Below are positions 8,157 through 20,673 of a stretch of DNA of 64,000 nucleotides, one piece after another. The position numbers and the translations under genes were made by a program. The notes below the pieces were generated by a model. That model had not been told where the DNA came from and ran no database searches. It saw only the letters and a list, made by a program, of their open reading frames with translations. This DNA comes from Streptomyces sp. PKU-EA00015 (GTDB lineage: Bacteria; Actinomycetota; Actinomycetes; Streptomycetales; Streptomycetaceae). Numbering within the stretch: position 1 is the stretch's first letter; every line of letters starts with the position of its first letter. The stretch covers positions 62,001-126,000 of the forward strand of contig NZ_JABZEE010000002.1 in the NCBI RefSeq assembly GCF_013387495.1, written 5' to 3'.

Positions 8157-8804
8157 ATGGCTCGGCGATACGACTGCAACGACGCGACGGACCGGACCAC
8201 CGGGCTGCGCGAAGCAGCCTCCGCGGTCCGCCGCGGCGAGCTCGTCGTGCTGCCCACCGACACCGTGTACGGGATCGGGGCCGACGCCTTCACCTCCGAG
8301 GCCGTGGCCGACCTGCTGGCGGCCAAGGGGCGCGGCCGCAACATGCCCACGCCCGTCCTCATCGGCTCCCCGAACACCCTGCACGGGCTCGTCACGGACT
8401 TCTCCGAGCAGGCGTGGGAGCTCGTCGACGCCTTCTGGCCGGGCGCGCTGACGCTCGTCGCCAAGCACCAGCCGTCGCTGCAGTGGGACCTCGGCGACAC
8501 CCGGGGGACCGTCGCGATCCGTATGCCGCTGCACCCGGTCGCCATCGAACTGCTCACCGAGGTGGGCCCGATGGCGGTCTCCAGCGCCAACCTCACGGGA
8601 CACCCCTCGCCCGAGGACTGCGACGCCGCGCAGGAGATGCTCGGCGACTCCGTCTCCGTCTACCTCGACGGCGGCCCGACCCCGGGCATCGTGCCGTCCT
8701 CCATCGTCGACGTCACCGGCAAGGTCCCGGTCCTGCTGCGCGAGGGCGCGCTTTCGGCGGACGAGCTGCGCAAGGTCGTACCCGACCTCGAGGTGGCCCC
8801 GTGA
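8157..8804 (+). CDS. tsaC: L-threonylcarbamoyladenylate synthase (TsaC/Sua5 family)
   Basis: 215 aa, the short form without a Sua5 C-terminal domain. It makes threonylcarbamoyl-AMP from threonine, bicarbonate and ATP, the first step of the tRNA t6A37 modification. Motifs: GELVVLPTDTVYGIGADAF near the N-terminus, the K-G-R signature (AAKGRGRNMPTPVLIG), GTVAIRMPLHP, and AVSSANLTGHPSP, all in the nucleotide-binding cleft. ATG 8157, preceded by AAAGGGAGG (8140-8148). The phosphatase-like gene follows after 28 bases, so an operon is likely. Confidence 0.93.
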   Translation: MARRYDCNDATDRTTGLREAASAVRRGELVVLPTDTVYGIGADAFTSEAVADLLAAKGRGRNMPTPVLIGSPNTLHGLVTDFSEQAWELVDAFWPGALTLVAKHQPSLQWDLGDTRGTVAIRMPLHPVAIELLTEVGPMAVSSANLTGHPSPEDCDAAQEMLGDSVSVYLDGGPTPGIVPSSIVDVTGKVPVLLREGALSADELRKVVPDLEVAP

Positions 8805-8832
8805 GGCGAGCGAGCATCCGGGGGCGGGCCCA

Positions 8833-9483
8833 GTGACCGCCCCTGAGGGGCGTGGCATAGCGGAATCCGGCAGAACGGCGTCGACCTTCCGCATCCTCCA
8901 CGTCAGCACCGGCAACGTCTGCCGCTCGCCCATCACCGAGCGGCTGACCCGCCATGCCCTGAGCGACCGCCTCGGCGATCCCCTCACGGGCGGCCTCATC
9001 GTGGAGAGCGCCGGCACCTGGGGCCATGAGGGCGCCCCGATGGAGGCCAACGCGGAGATCGTCCTCGCGGACTTCGGCGCCGACGCCACCGGCTTCGTCG
9101 GCCGCGAACTGCTCGACGAGCACGTCATCCGCGCCGACCTGGTCCTCACCGCGACCCGCGACCACCGCGCCCAGGTGATCTCGATGGGGCACTCGGCGGG
9201 CCTGCGGACCTTCACGCTCAAGGAGTTCACCCGGCTCGTGCGGGCCATCGACCCGGCCACGCTGCCCGACCCGCGGGAGGACGGCGTGGTCGAGCGCGCG
9301 CGTGCGCTCGTGCGCGCGGCCGCGGCTCTACGCGGGTGGCTGCTGGCGCCGAGTCCGGACGCGGACGAGGTGTTCGACCCGTACGGTGCCCCGATCACGT
9401 TCTTCCGTTCCATCGGCGACGAGATCCACCAGGCGCTGGACCCCGTGGTCACCGCGCTCACGGGTGTGGAGTCGCGGGGCTGA
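8833..9483 (+). CDS. Low-molecular-weight protein-tyrosine-phosphatase homologue lacking the catalytic Cys
   Basis: 216 aa. The fold signature is clear: ILHVSTGNVCRSPITERL aligns with the LMW-PTP P-loop (V)CxGNxCRSP, followed by SAGTWGHEG and a C-terminal LPDPREDG carrying the general-acid Asp. The nucleophilic cysteine of the CX5R loop is Ser25 here (codon AGC, 8905-8907); the second Cys30 and Arg31 are kept. By family knowledge, a Cys-to-Ser change abolishes phosphatase chemistry but allows phosphotyrosine binding, so this may be a pseudophosphatase. Start GTG 8833 has a GGGGGCGGG region upstream. It is placed between tsaC and glyA. Confidence 0.85.
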   Translation: MTAPEGRGIAESGRTASTFRILHVSTGNVCRSPITERLTRHALSDRLGDPLTGGLIVESAGTWGHEGAPMEANAEIVLADFGADATGFVGRELLDEHVIRADLVLTATRDHRAQVISMGHSAGLRTFTLKEFTRLVRAIDPATLPDPREDGVVERARALVRAAAALRGWLLAPSPDADEVFDPYGAPITFFRSIGDEIHQALDPVVTALTGVESRG

Positions 9484-9614
9484 CGTCCGGTGCCCGCGGC
9501 AGCGGGCGGCCTTCGGCGGCCGTCCGAACCGGCCCGGCCGTACACCGCGCGCGCACCCCGCCCCGGTCCTACATTGGAGGTGCCGCCAGCACCTCGACGA
9601 CGACCGGAGCCGCC

Positions 9615-10874
9615 ATGTCCGTCACTCCTGAAGTGCGTTCCGTACCGGCCGTCTACGACAGCCCGTCCTTCGAGGCGCTGCGCCGCCAGGACCCGCAGGC
9701 TGCCGACATCCTCTTCGCCGAGGCACAGCGGCAGGCCGCATCGCTGCAGCTCATCGCGGCGGAGAACTTCACCTCGCCCGCGGTCCTCGCGGCCCTCGGC
9801 TCGCCCCTCGCGAACAAGTACGCCGAGGGCTATCCGGGCGCCCGTCACCACGGCGGCTGCGAGCTGGTGGACGCCGCCGAACGGCTGGCCGTCGAGCGGG
9901 CGATGACCCTGTTCGGTGCCGAACACGCCAATGTGCAGCCGCACTCGGGGTCCTCGGCGGTCCTCGCGGCGTACGCGGCACTGCTGAGGCCCGGCGACAC
10001 CGTCCTCGCGATGGGGCTGCCGTACGGCGGGCATCTCACGCACGGCTCGCGGGCGAACTTCTCGGGGCGCTGGTTCGACTTCGTCGCTTACGGCGTCGAC
10101 GCCGAGACCGGCCTCATCGACTACGACCAGGTACGCCACCTGGCCCGCCAGCACCGGCCGAAGGCGATCGTCTGCGGCTCGATCTCCTACCCGCGCCACC
10201 CCGACTACGCGGCCTTCCGCGAGATCGCCGACGAGGTGGGCGCGTATCTGATCGCCGACGCGGCGCACCCCATCGGGCTGGTGGCGGGCGGCGCGGCGCC
10301 CAGCCCCGTCCCGTACGCCGACGTGGTCTGCGCCACCACGCACAAGGTCCTGCGCGGCCCGCGCGGCGGCATGATCCTGTGCGGGGCCGAACTGGCGGAC
10401 CGCATCGACCGCGCGGTGTTCCCGTTCACGCAGGGCGGCGCGCAGATGCACACGATCGCCGCCAAGGCCGTCGCCTTCGGCGAGGCGGCGACGCCCGCGT
10501 ACCGGGCGTACGCCCATCAGGTGGTCGCCAACGCGAGGGCGCTCGCCGAGGGCCTCGCGGCCGAGGGCTTCGCGGTCCTGACGGGCGGTACGGACACGCA
10601 CATCGTCGGCGCGGACCCGGCCGGTCTCGGCGTCGACGGCCGCACCGCGCGGGGCCGGCTGGCCGCCGCCGGCATGGTGCTCGACACATGTGCCCTCCCG
10701 TACGGGGACGGCCGCGGCATCCGGCTCGGGACGGCCGCGATCACCACGCAGGGCATGGGCCGGCCGGAGATGGCGCGGATCGCGACGCTGTTCGGGGCGG
10801 CGGTTCACGAGGACGGGCGGGTACTCGACCGGGTACGGGAGCTGACCGCGAGCTTCCCGCCGTATCCGCGCTGA
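9615..10874 (+). CDS. glyA: Serine hydroxymethyltransferase-like protein, divergent
   Basis: 419 aa, PLP enzyme of fold type I. The PLP lysine is K244 in ATTHKVLRGPRGG, and LIAAENF, NKYAEGYPG and VQPHSGSSA are conserved. Two active-site regions differ from the canonical enzyme: the usual RYYGG reads RHHGG (79-83 region; the second Tyr corresponds to E. coli Tyr65) and the DxxHxAG loop reads DAAHPIG. It may therefore be a second SHMT with altered activity, or a related aldolase, rather than the main glycine/one-carbon enzyme. The ATG at 9615 follows a GGAG at 9606-9609 with close spacing. Confidence 0.8.
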   Translation: MSVTPEVRSVPAVYDSPSFEALRRQDPQAADILFAEAQRQAASLQLIAAENFTSPAVLAALGSPLANKYAEGYPGARHHGGCELVDAAERLAVERAMTLFGAEHANVQPHSGSSAVLAAYAALLRPGDTVLAMGLPYGGHLTHGSRANFSGRWFDFVAYGVDAETGLIDYDQVRHLARQHRPKAIVCGSISYPRHPDYAAFREIADEVGAYLIADAAHPIGLVAGGAAPSPVPYADVVCATTHKVLRGPRGGMILCGAELADRIDRAVFPFTQGGAQMHTIAAKAVAFGEAATPAYRAYAHQVVANARALAEGLAAEGFAVLTGGTDTHIVGADPAGLGVDGRTARGRLAAAGMVLDTCALPYGDGRGIRLGTAAITTQGMGRPEMARIATLFGAAVHEDGRVLDRVRELTASFPPYPR

Positions 10875-10974
10875 GGCGGGCGGAGGCTGTGGAGGCCGTG
10901 TAACTGTCGGCCGTCCTCAGTCGTCCCATGTCTTAAGGTGTGGAGCGGCGCGTCGTCCAACACATGGGGAATCA

Positions 10975-12309
10975 GTGCGCGAGTACCTGCTGACGCTCTG
11001 TGTCACGGTCGCAGTGACTTATCTGCTGACCGGACCGGTGCGGAAGTTCGCCATCGCCGCCGGCGCGATGCCGGAGATCCGTGCGCGTGACGTGCACCGG
11101 GAACCGACACCGCGGCTCGGCGGTATCGCCATGTTCGGCGGTCTGTGCGCGGGTCTGCTCTTCGCGGACCACCTGGCGAACCTCAACGACGTCTTCGAGC
11201 TGTCGAACGAACCGCGTGCCCTGCTGTCGGGCGCGGCCCTGATCTGGCTGATCGGTGTCCTCGACGACAAGTTCGAGATCGACGCGCTGATCAAGCTCGG
11301 CGGGCAGATGATCGCCGCCGGGGTGATGGTCGTGCAGGGCCTGACCATCCTGTGGATCCCGGTGCCCGGCGTCGGCACCGTCTCGCTGACCGCCTGGCAG
11401 GGCAATCTCCTGACGGTCGCGCTGGTGGTCCTCACCATCAACGCCGTCAACTTCGTGGACGGCCTCGACGGGCTCGCGGCGGGGATGGTGTGCATCACCT
11501 CCGGCGCGTTCTTCATGTACGCCTACCGTCTCTGGTACGGCTACGGGATCGAGTCCGCCGCCCCCGCGACGCTGTTCGCCGCGATCCTGATGGGCATGTG
11601 CCTGGGCTTCCTGCCGCACAACATGCATCCGGCCCGGATCTTCATGGGCGACTCGGGGTCCATGCTGATCGGTCTGGTGCTGGCGGCCGGCGCCATCTCC
11701 ATCACGGGCCAGGTCGACCCGGACCGGCTGGGGATCTTCGTGGGCGGCGAGCGTGCGGCGACGCACGCGATGCTCCCGGTCTTCATCCCGCTGCTGCTGC
11801 CGCTGACGATCACGGCGTTGCCGGTCGCGGACCTGTTGCTGGCGATCGTGCGCCGCACGTGGCGCGGCCAGTCTCCGTTCGCGGCGGACCGCGGCCACCT
11901 CCACCACCGCCTGCTGGAGATCGGCCACTCCCACAGCCGCGCGGTGCTGATCATGTACTTCTGGTCGGCGCTGATCGCGTTCGGCACGGTCGCGTACTCG
12001 GTGCATTCGGCGTCGATGTGGATCGTGCTGGTGATCGTGGCGCTGAGCGCGGTGGGCCTGGTCCTGCTGCTCCTGCCGCGCTTCACACCGAGGGCGCCGC
12101 GGTGGGCGGAGTCCTTCGTCCCGCCGCGCTACCGCCGCCGCAGGCCGGCGAGGGCGGCGATCACACCGTCGCCGGGCACGCCGTCCGCGTCGTACGAGGA
12201 CGAGCCGAGGGTCCCGGTGGGCGTGGGTGTGAGCGGTGCGAACGGGGCGACGGCGATCGGTGGCCGCTCACGCTTCCGCGAACGGGACAACGCGGGCTCC
12301 GCGCGCTGA
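10975..12309 (+). CDS. Undecaprenyl-phosphate GlcNAc-1-phosphate transferase (WecA/TagO type)
   Basis: 444 aa, multi-pass member of the MraY/WecA/TagO family. It loads a sugar-1-phosphate, probably GlcNAc, onto undecaprenyl phosphate to start wall teichoic acid or other glycopolymer synthesis. About eleven hydrophobic segments are visible, with the family motifs GVLDDKFEI, NAVNFVDGLDGLAAG, ARIFMGDSGSM and the cytosolic HLHHRL loop. A basic, Gly/Ala-rich cytoplasmic tail of about 60 residues follows. GTG 10975. The LCP gene upstream would act at the end of the same pathway. In other Streptomyces this gene also precedes the atp operon. Confidence 0.9.
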   Translation: MREYLLTLCVTVAVTYLLTGPVRKFAIAAGAMPEIRARDVHREPTPRLGGIAMFGGLCAGLLFADHLANLNDVFELSNEPRALLSGAALIWLIGVLDDKFEIDALIKLGGQMIAAGVMVVQGLTILWIPVPGVGTVSLTAWQGNLLTVALVVLTINAVNFVDGLDGLAAGMVCITSGAFFMYAYRLWYGYGIESAAPATLFAAILMGMCLGFLPHNMHPARIFMGDSGSMLIGLVLAAGAISITGQVDPDRLGIFVGGERAATHAMLPVFIPLLLPLTITALPVADLLLAIVRRTWRGQSPFAADRGHLHHRLLEIGHSHSRAVLIMYFWSALIAFGTVAYSVHSASMWIVLVIVALSAVGLVLLLLPRFTPRAPRWAESFVPPRYRRRRPARAAITPSPGTPSASYEDEPRVPVGVGVSGANGATAIGGRSRFRERDNAGSAR

Positions 12310-12466
12310 GCTTCCACGCGGCCGGTGCGTCGTTATCCGGCCTGCTGTCTCATGAATCCGGGCATTCGCGACACCCCTCGTTCCGGTGAAAGCCGGCCTA
12401 CGTGCCGAGCGGGCGTTCGGTATAGCAGGCAATGCGGCGTTTTGTCGTGCACACACGCGCGGGGTC

Positions 12467-12484
12467 ACTCTCATGTGTGAGAGT
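12467..12484. promoter_or_regulatory. Inverted repeat upstream of atp operon
   Basis: ACTCTCA and TGAGAGT arms separated by TGTG, 36 bp upstream of the Rex-like site. It is a possible second regulator site; the binding protein is unknown. Confidence 0.4.
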
Positions 12485-12519
12485 TGGCACACCTCTGGGT
12501 AAAGACCTCATCAAATAGT

Positions 12520-12537
12520 TTGTGATACCGTTCACGA
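12520..12537. promoter_or_regulatory. Rex-like operator of the ATP synthase operon
   Basis: TTGTGATACCGTTCACGA matches the known Streptomyces Rex site (TTGTGAA-N4-TTCACAA) with two mismatches and the correct 6-base spacer between TTGTGA and TCAC-A. Rex is the NADH/NAD+ sensor that represses respiratory genes; control of the atp operon by Rex has been reported in Streptomyces. It lies 127 bp before atpI. Confidence 0.65.
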
Positions 12538-12663
12538 GACCCGGAGACAGCGCCGAAGGACCGTAGTGCGACGGTCCGTTGGCCCCCGAGGCCCATCTCG
12601 GGACCGGGCCTACGCTCGTCCATGACGACACCACTGCCCCCACCAGCAAGCGGAGCTGCCGCC

Positions 12664-13101
12664 ATGCCGTCCAACGACGCACGCTCACTTCTTCCCACCG
12701 TCGTACCCACCGCTGCCGCCGGCGTGATCGCCGCCGTGATCAGTGGGGTGGTCGCCGGTGGAAAGGGTGCGCTGGGCGCGGTCGTGGCCGCGCTGGTGGT
12801 CATCCTCTTCATGGGGATCGGCGTTCTCGTCCTGCAGCGGACCGCAAAGCAGTTCCCCCAGCTTTTCCAGGCGATGGGCCTGATGCTCTACACGACACAG
12901 CTGCTCGTGCTGTTCGTCTTCGTCGCCGTCTTCAAGGACACGACGCTGTTCAACCCCAAGGCCTTCGCTGTGACACTGGTCGCGGCCACGGTCGTGTGGG
13001 TGGCGGCTCAGGCCCGCGCCCACATGAAGGCCAAGATCCTCTACGTTGAGCCCGAACCGTCTGATTCCCGTCAGGGCGAGAAGACGGGGTCCTCGACGTG
13101 A
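12664..13101 (+). CDS. atpI: ATP synthase protein I (AtpI)
   Basis: 145 aa with about four hydrophobic segments (for example VVAALVVILFMGIGVLVLQ). AtpI is a small membrane protein encoded first in many atp operons and is thought to help c-ring assembly. The ATG at 12664 is chosen because GGAG is at 12652-12655; an in-frame ATG at 12622 lacks a ribosome site and would add a Pro-rich leader. It is followed by 226 bp before atpB. Confidence 0.85.
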   Translation: MPSNDARSLLPTVVPTAAAGVIAAVISGVVAGGKGALGAVVAALVVILFMGIGVLVLQRTAKQFPQLFQAMGLMLYTTQLLVLFVFVAVFKDTTLFNPKAFAVTLVAATVVWVAAQARAHMKAKILYVEPEPSDSRQGEKTGSST

Positions 13102-13327
13102 CAGGTAGGGCCGGGATAAATGCCCGTTCGAGACCCTGCTATCGTCCGGTGCCAACTGCGGCACTGCGGGCGCGGGCATCTGAGCTGACGCCTGCTCGAT
13201 CGCGAGGCTTTGATGCCTGAGAGCCGCCCCCACATCCGAAACACCAGTCCGGTGCCGACTCGCGGCTGCGCGCCGCTCCGACACAACGAGGTTGCCGAAC
13301 CCATGCGTCACGCCGAAGGAGCCCGCG

Positions 13328-14146
13328 GTGAGTGCTGAACAGACCACGCTCGCCTTTGACTGGAGCTGCCGCATCCTGGCCGACAACGGCTGTGGCTTTC
13401 CGGCGCCGGGCCTGCACTCCTTCCTCTTCAAGCCGATGTTCCACGTAGGCGGCTTCGAGTTCAACAAGGTGATGCTGCTCGCGCTGATCACCACGCTGCT
13501 GATCGTCACGTTCTTCACGATGGCGTTCGGCAAGGCGAAGGTCGTGCCGGGCAAGCTGCAGATGATCGGCGAGGCCGGCTACGACTTCGTCCGCCGCGGC
13601 ATCGTCTACGAGACCCTCGGCAAGCGCGAGGGCGAGAAGTACGTCCCGCTCATGGTCTCGATCTTCTTCTTCGTCTGGATCATGAACGTCTGGTCCGTGG
13701 TCCCGCTGGCGCAGTTCCCGGTGTCGTCGATCATCGCCTACCCGGCCGTGCTCGCCCTGCTGGTGTACGTGATCTGGGTGTCGCTGACCTTCAAGCGTCA
13801 CGGCTTCGTCGGCGGCTGGAAGAACATCACCGGCTACGACAACTCCCTCGGCCCGATCAAGTGGCTGGTCTCGTTCATCGAGTTCTTCTCGAACCTGCTC
13901 GTCCGCCCGTTCACGCACGCGGTGCGACTCTTCGCCAACATGTTCGCCGGTCACCTGATGCTGGTGATGTTCACCGTCGCCTCCTGGTACCTGCTGAACA
14001 GCTACATGATCCCGGCCGCCGGTGTCTCGTTCGTGATGACCATGGCCATGATCGTCTTCGAGCTCTTCGTGCAGGCCGTCCAGGCGTACGTCTTCGTCCT
14101 CCTGGCCTGCACCTACATTCAGGGCGCTCTCGCCGAGCACCACTGA
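13328..14146 (+). CDS. atpB: ATP synthase subunit a (Fo)
   Basis: 272 aa, five to six transmembrane helices, forms the proton half-channels against the c-ring. The conserved helix with the essential arginine is visible in LLVRPFTHAVRLFANMFAGHLM, and VQAYVFVLLACTYIQ is the last helix. GTG 13328 with GAAGGAG (13314-13320). The 226-bp gap to atpI may carry a secondary promoter, although I see no convincing hexamers. Confidence 0.96.
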   Translation: MSAEQTTLAFDWSCRILADNGCGFPAPGLHSFLFKPMFHVGGFEFNKVMLLALITTLLIVTFFTMAFGKAKVVPGKLQMIGEAGYDFVRRGIVYETLGKREGEKYVPLMVSIFFFVWIMNVWSVVPLAQFPVSSIIAYPAVLALLVYVIWVSLTFKRHGFVGGWKNITGYDNSLGPIKWLVSFIEFFSNLLVRPFTHAVRLFANMFAGHLMLVMFTVASWYLLNSYMIPAAGVSFVMTMAMIVFELFVQAVQAYVFVLLACTYIQGALAEHH

Positions 14147-14203
14147 GCCTCAGCACGGACCCCGAAAACGTCCGGTGGTCAACCCCCACCGGTCCGTACA
14201 TGA

Positions 14204-14455
<252 letters not shown>

Positions 14456-14496
14456 TCACTTCTCACTGACGACACTTTTCGACGAAAGGCACTGAT

Positions 14497-15045
14497 GTGA
14501 TCGCCAACATCGTTCAGCTGGCGGCCACGGAGGAGCAGAACCCGCTCCTTCCGCCGGGCCCCGAGCTGCTCGTCGGCACGATCGCCTTCGCCATCGTCTT
14601 CTTCTTCTTCGCGAAGAAGCTCCTCCCGAACATCAACCGTGTTCTCGAAGAGCGTCGCGAAGCCATCGAAGGCGGCATGGAGAAGGCGGACGCGGCCAAG
14701 ATCGAGGCCGAAAGCGTCCTGGAGCAGTACAAGGCCCAGCTCGCCGAGGCCCGCCACGAGGCCGCACGGCTGCGCCAGGAAGCCACCGAGCAGGGCACCG
14801 CGATCATCGCTGAGATGAAGGCGGAAGGCCAGCGGCAGCGTGAGGAGATCATCGCGGCCGGCCACGCCCAGATCGAGGCCGACCGCAAGGCCGCGGCCGC
14901 GGCGCTGCGTCAGGACGTGGGCAAGCTCGCCACCGACCTGGCCGGCAAGCTCGTCGGCGAGTCCCTCGAGGACCACGCCCGGCAGAGCCGCACCATCGAC
15001 CGCTTCCTCGACGAGCTCGAGGCGAAGGCCGAGGTCGCACGATGA
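14497..15045 (+). CDS. atpF: ATP synthase subunit b (Fo peripheral stalk)
   Basis: 182 aa. One N-terminal membrane helix (VGTIAFAIVFFFFAKKLLP), then a long charged coiled coil (EERREAIEGGMEKADAAKIEAE...) that connects Fo to F1 through the delta subunit. GTG 14497 with GAAAGG at 14484-14489. It overlaps atpH by 4 bases (ATGA), implying coupled translation. Confidence 0.96.
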   Translation: MIANIVQLAATEEQNPLLPPGPELLVGTIAFAIVFFFFAKKLLPNINRVLEERREAIEGGMEKADAAKIEAESVLEQYKAQLAEARHEAARLRQEATEQGTAIIAEMKAEGQRQREEIIAAGHAQIEADRKAAAAALRQDVGKLATDLAGKLVGESLEDHARQSRTIDRFLDELEAKAEVAR

Positions 15046-15857
15046 ACGGAGCCAGCCGCGAGGCGCTGGCCGCCGCGCACGAGTCCCTCGACGCGCTGAC
15101 CGACAACACGTCGGTCGACGCGGCGATGCTCGCCGGCGAGCTGGCCGCCGTCACCGCGCTGCTCGACCGTGAGGTGTCGCTGCGTCGGGTCCTGACCGAC
15201 CCGGCGCAGGCCGGCGAGGCCAAGGCCGAGCTGGCGGGCCGTGTGCTCGGCGGCCAGGTGGGCGGCGAGACCGTCGACCTGATCAAGGGCATGGTCCGCG
15301 CCCGCTGGTCGCAGTCGCGCGACCTGGTCGACGCGCTCGAGGAGCTGGCGAACACCGCAGACCTCACGGCGGCCCAGCAGGCCGGTGCGCTCGACAACGT
15401 CGAGGACGAGCTGTTCCGGTTCGGCCGGATCCTTTCGTCCAGCACCGAGCTGCGGTCCGCGCTGACCGACCGGTCCGCCACCGCCGCCGCCAAGAGCGAG
15501 CTGCTGAGCAGCCTGCTCGGCGGCAAGGCCGAGCAGGTCACCGAGCGTCTGGTCGTGCGTCTCGTCACGCACCCGCGGGGACGTAGCCTGGAAGCGGGAC
15601 TCGAGTCCCTCTCCAAGCTGGCCGCGGGGCGCCGGAACCGGATGGTCGCCGTCGTCACCTCCGCGGTGCCGCTGACCGACGCGCAGAAGCAGCGCCTCGG
15701 CGCGGGTCTGGCGCGGATGTACGGCCGCGAGATGCACCTGAATCTCGAGGTGGACCCCGAGGTCCTCGGCGGGATCTCGGTGCGCGTCGGTGACGAGGTC
15801 ATCAACGGCACCATCTCGGAGCGGCTCGACGAGGCCAAGCGTCGGATCGCCGGCTGA
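15042..15857 (+). CDS. atpH: ATP synthase subunit delta
   Basis: 271 aa, about 90 residues longer than E. coli delta, which is usual for actinomycetes. The OSCP/delta signature is near the C-terminus ([23 protein letters not shown]). It joins the b stalk to the top of the alpha-beta hexamer. ATG 15042 overlaps the atpF stop. A palindromic repeat lies in the 137-bp gap before atpA. Confidence 0.95.
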   Translation: MNGASREALAAAHESLDALTDNTSVDAAMLAGELAAVTALLDREVSLRRVLTDPAQAGEAKAELAGRVLGGQVGGETVDLIKGMVRARWSQSRDLVDALEELANTADLTAAQQAGALDNVEDELFRFGRILSSSTELRSALTDRSATAAAKSELLSSLLGGKAEQVTERLVVRLVTHPRGRSLEAGLESLSKLAAGRRNRMVAVVTSAVPLTDAQKQRLGAGLARMYGREMHLNLEVDPEVLGGISVRVGDEVINGTISERLDEAKRRIAG

Positions 15858-15930
15858 CACGGCTCAGCCGCACAACTGAATTGGCAAGACCAGCGGCCCG
15901 GTTGGGCCGTGCAGAGATTGCAGAAGATTC

Positions 15931-15955
15931 CTGGGGGTCGGCCCCCAGACCCCCA
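15931..15955 (+). repeat. Palindromic repeat between atpH and atpA
   Basis: TGGGGGTC (15932-15939) pairs with GACCCCCA (15948-15955), and CTGGGGG (15931-15937) can instead pair with CCCCCAG (15942-15948), so two hairpins compete. It is a member of the G5/C5 palindrome family seen elsewhere in this window, lying within an essential operon. Confidence 0.6.
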
Positions 15956-15994
15956 AAGAAACTTCGGGCCCAACAAGGAGAGCAGGGAACCCAG

Positions 15995-17593
<1,599 letters not shown>

Positions 17594-17613
17594 CGACGGA
17601 AGGGACCTGACTC

Positions 17614-19973
<2,360 letters not shown>

Positions 19974-19988
19974 GTCCCGTGACTCGCT

Positions 19989-20018
19989 GAAGGGGGCGGG
20001 CGCCGTCCCGCCCCCTTC
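19989..20018 (+). terminator. Terminator-like hairpin between atpD and atpC
   Basis: A perfect 12-bp stem (19989-20000 with 20007-20018, loop 6 nt) 16 bases after the atpD stop. A weaker hairpin (gggaggc-ttcg-gcttccc) follows near 20085-20102. It may attenuate or process the transcript, lowering atpC output, or protect the 3' end of the upstream mRNA. Confidence 0.65.
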
Positions 20019-20168
20019 GCCACGCCGTGCCTGCACGGTCCGGGTAAGACCCCGGAAGCCCGGCCTCTGAGCCGGGGGCGGGCCGGGAGGCTTCGGCTTC
20101 CCGAGCCCTACTAGACTTATGACCCAACACCCGGCATTACCGCCGGGTGGTGACCCGAGGAGCCAACC

Positions 20169-20543
20169 TTGGCTGCTGAGCTGCACGTCGAGCTGGTCGC
20201 CGCGGACCGCAGTGTCTGGTCCGGCGAGGCCACCCTGGTCGTCGCGCGCACCACGTCCGGCGACATCGGCGTCATGCCCGGTCACCAGCCGCTGCTCGGT
20301 GTGCTGGAGTCGGGCCCGGTGACCATCCGCACGAGCGAGGGCGGCACCGTCGTCGCCGCCGTTCACGGTGGATTCATCTCCTTCGCCGACGACAAGCTGT
20401 CGCTGCTGGCGGAGATCGCCGAGCTGGCGGACGAGATCGATGTCCAGCGCGCCGAGCGTGCGCTGGAGCGCGCCAAGTCGGACGCGGACGCCGCCGCCGA
20501 GCGTCGTGCCGATGTCCGGCTGCGTGCGGTGGCGGTGCACTGA
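20169..20543 (+). CDS. atpC: ATP synthase subunit epsilon (F1)
   Basis: 124 aa, regulatory rotor subunit. The N-terminal beta sandwich is visible (LHVELVAADRSVWSGEATLVVARTTSGDIGVMPGHQPLL), followed by a C-terminal two-helix region rich in Ala/Glu/Arg. The TTG at 20169 is supported by CGAGGAG at 20157-20163. TAGACT near 20113 could be a -10 for separate expression. Confidence 0.95.
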   Translation: MAAELHVELVAADRSVWSGEATLVVARTTSGDIGVMPGHQPLLGVLESGPVTIRTSEGGTVVAAVHGGFISFADDKLSLLAEIAELADEIDVQRAERALERAKSDADAAAERRADVRLRAVAVH

Positions 20544-20565
20544 CACCCCCGCCCACAGTTTTGTC

Positions 20566-20616
20566 CCTCAGCCGCGGCCCGGGCTGGAGCTACTCCAGAC
20601 CGTGCCGCGGCTGAGG
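20566..20616 (+). terminator. Terminator of the atp operon
   Basis: Outer stem of 13 bp (20566-20578 with 20604-20616) enclosing an inner 6-bp stem (20584-20589 with 20593-20598). It begins 23 bases after the atpC stop. Confidence 0.75.
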
Positions 20617-20673
20617 CGATGCAGGTGCACGTGGTATTCGGTTTTACGGGACGATGCGAGGAGGTCGGTGGAG

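Larger units (their letters stand above)
12310..12663 (+). promoter_or_regulatory. atp operon upstream region (354 bp)
   Basis: No gene seen. It is less GC-rich than its surroundings (for example 12500-12535) and contains a Rex-like operator (12520-12537) and a 7-bp inverted repeat (12467-12484). It very likely carries the main atp promoter; candidate hexamers are TTGGCA (12484-12489) and TAGTTT (12516-12521), but their spacing is poor. Confidence 0.6.

Noticed and set aside
7788..10808. A 1006-codon minus-strand frame over prmC to glyA
   Set aside because: It is antisense to four recognisable genes and has no conserved motif.
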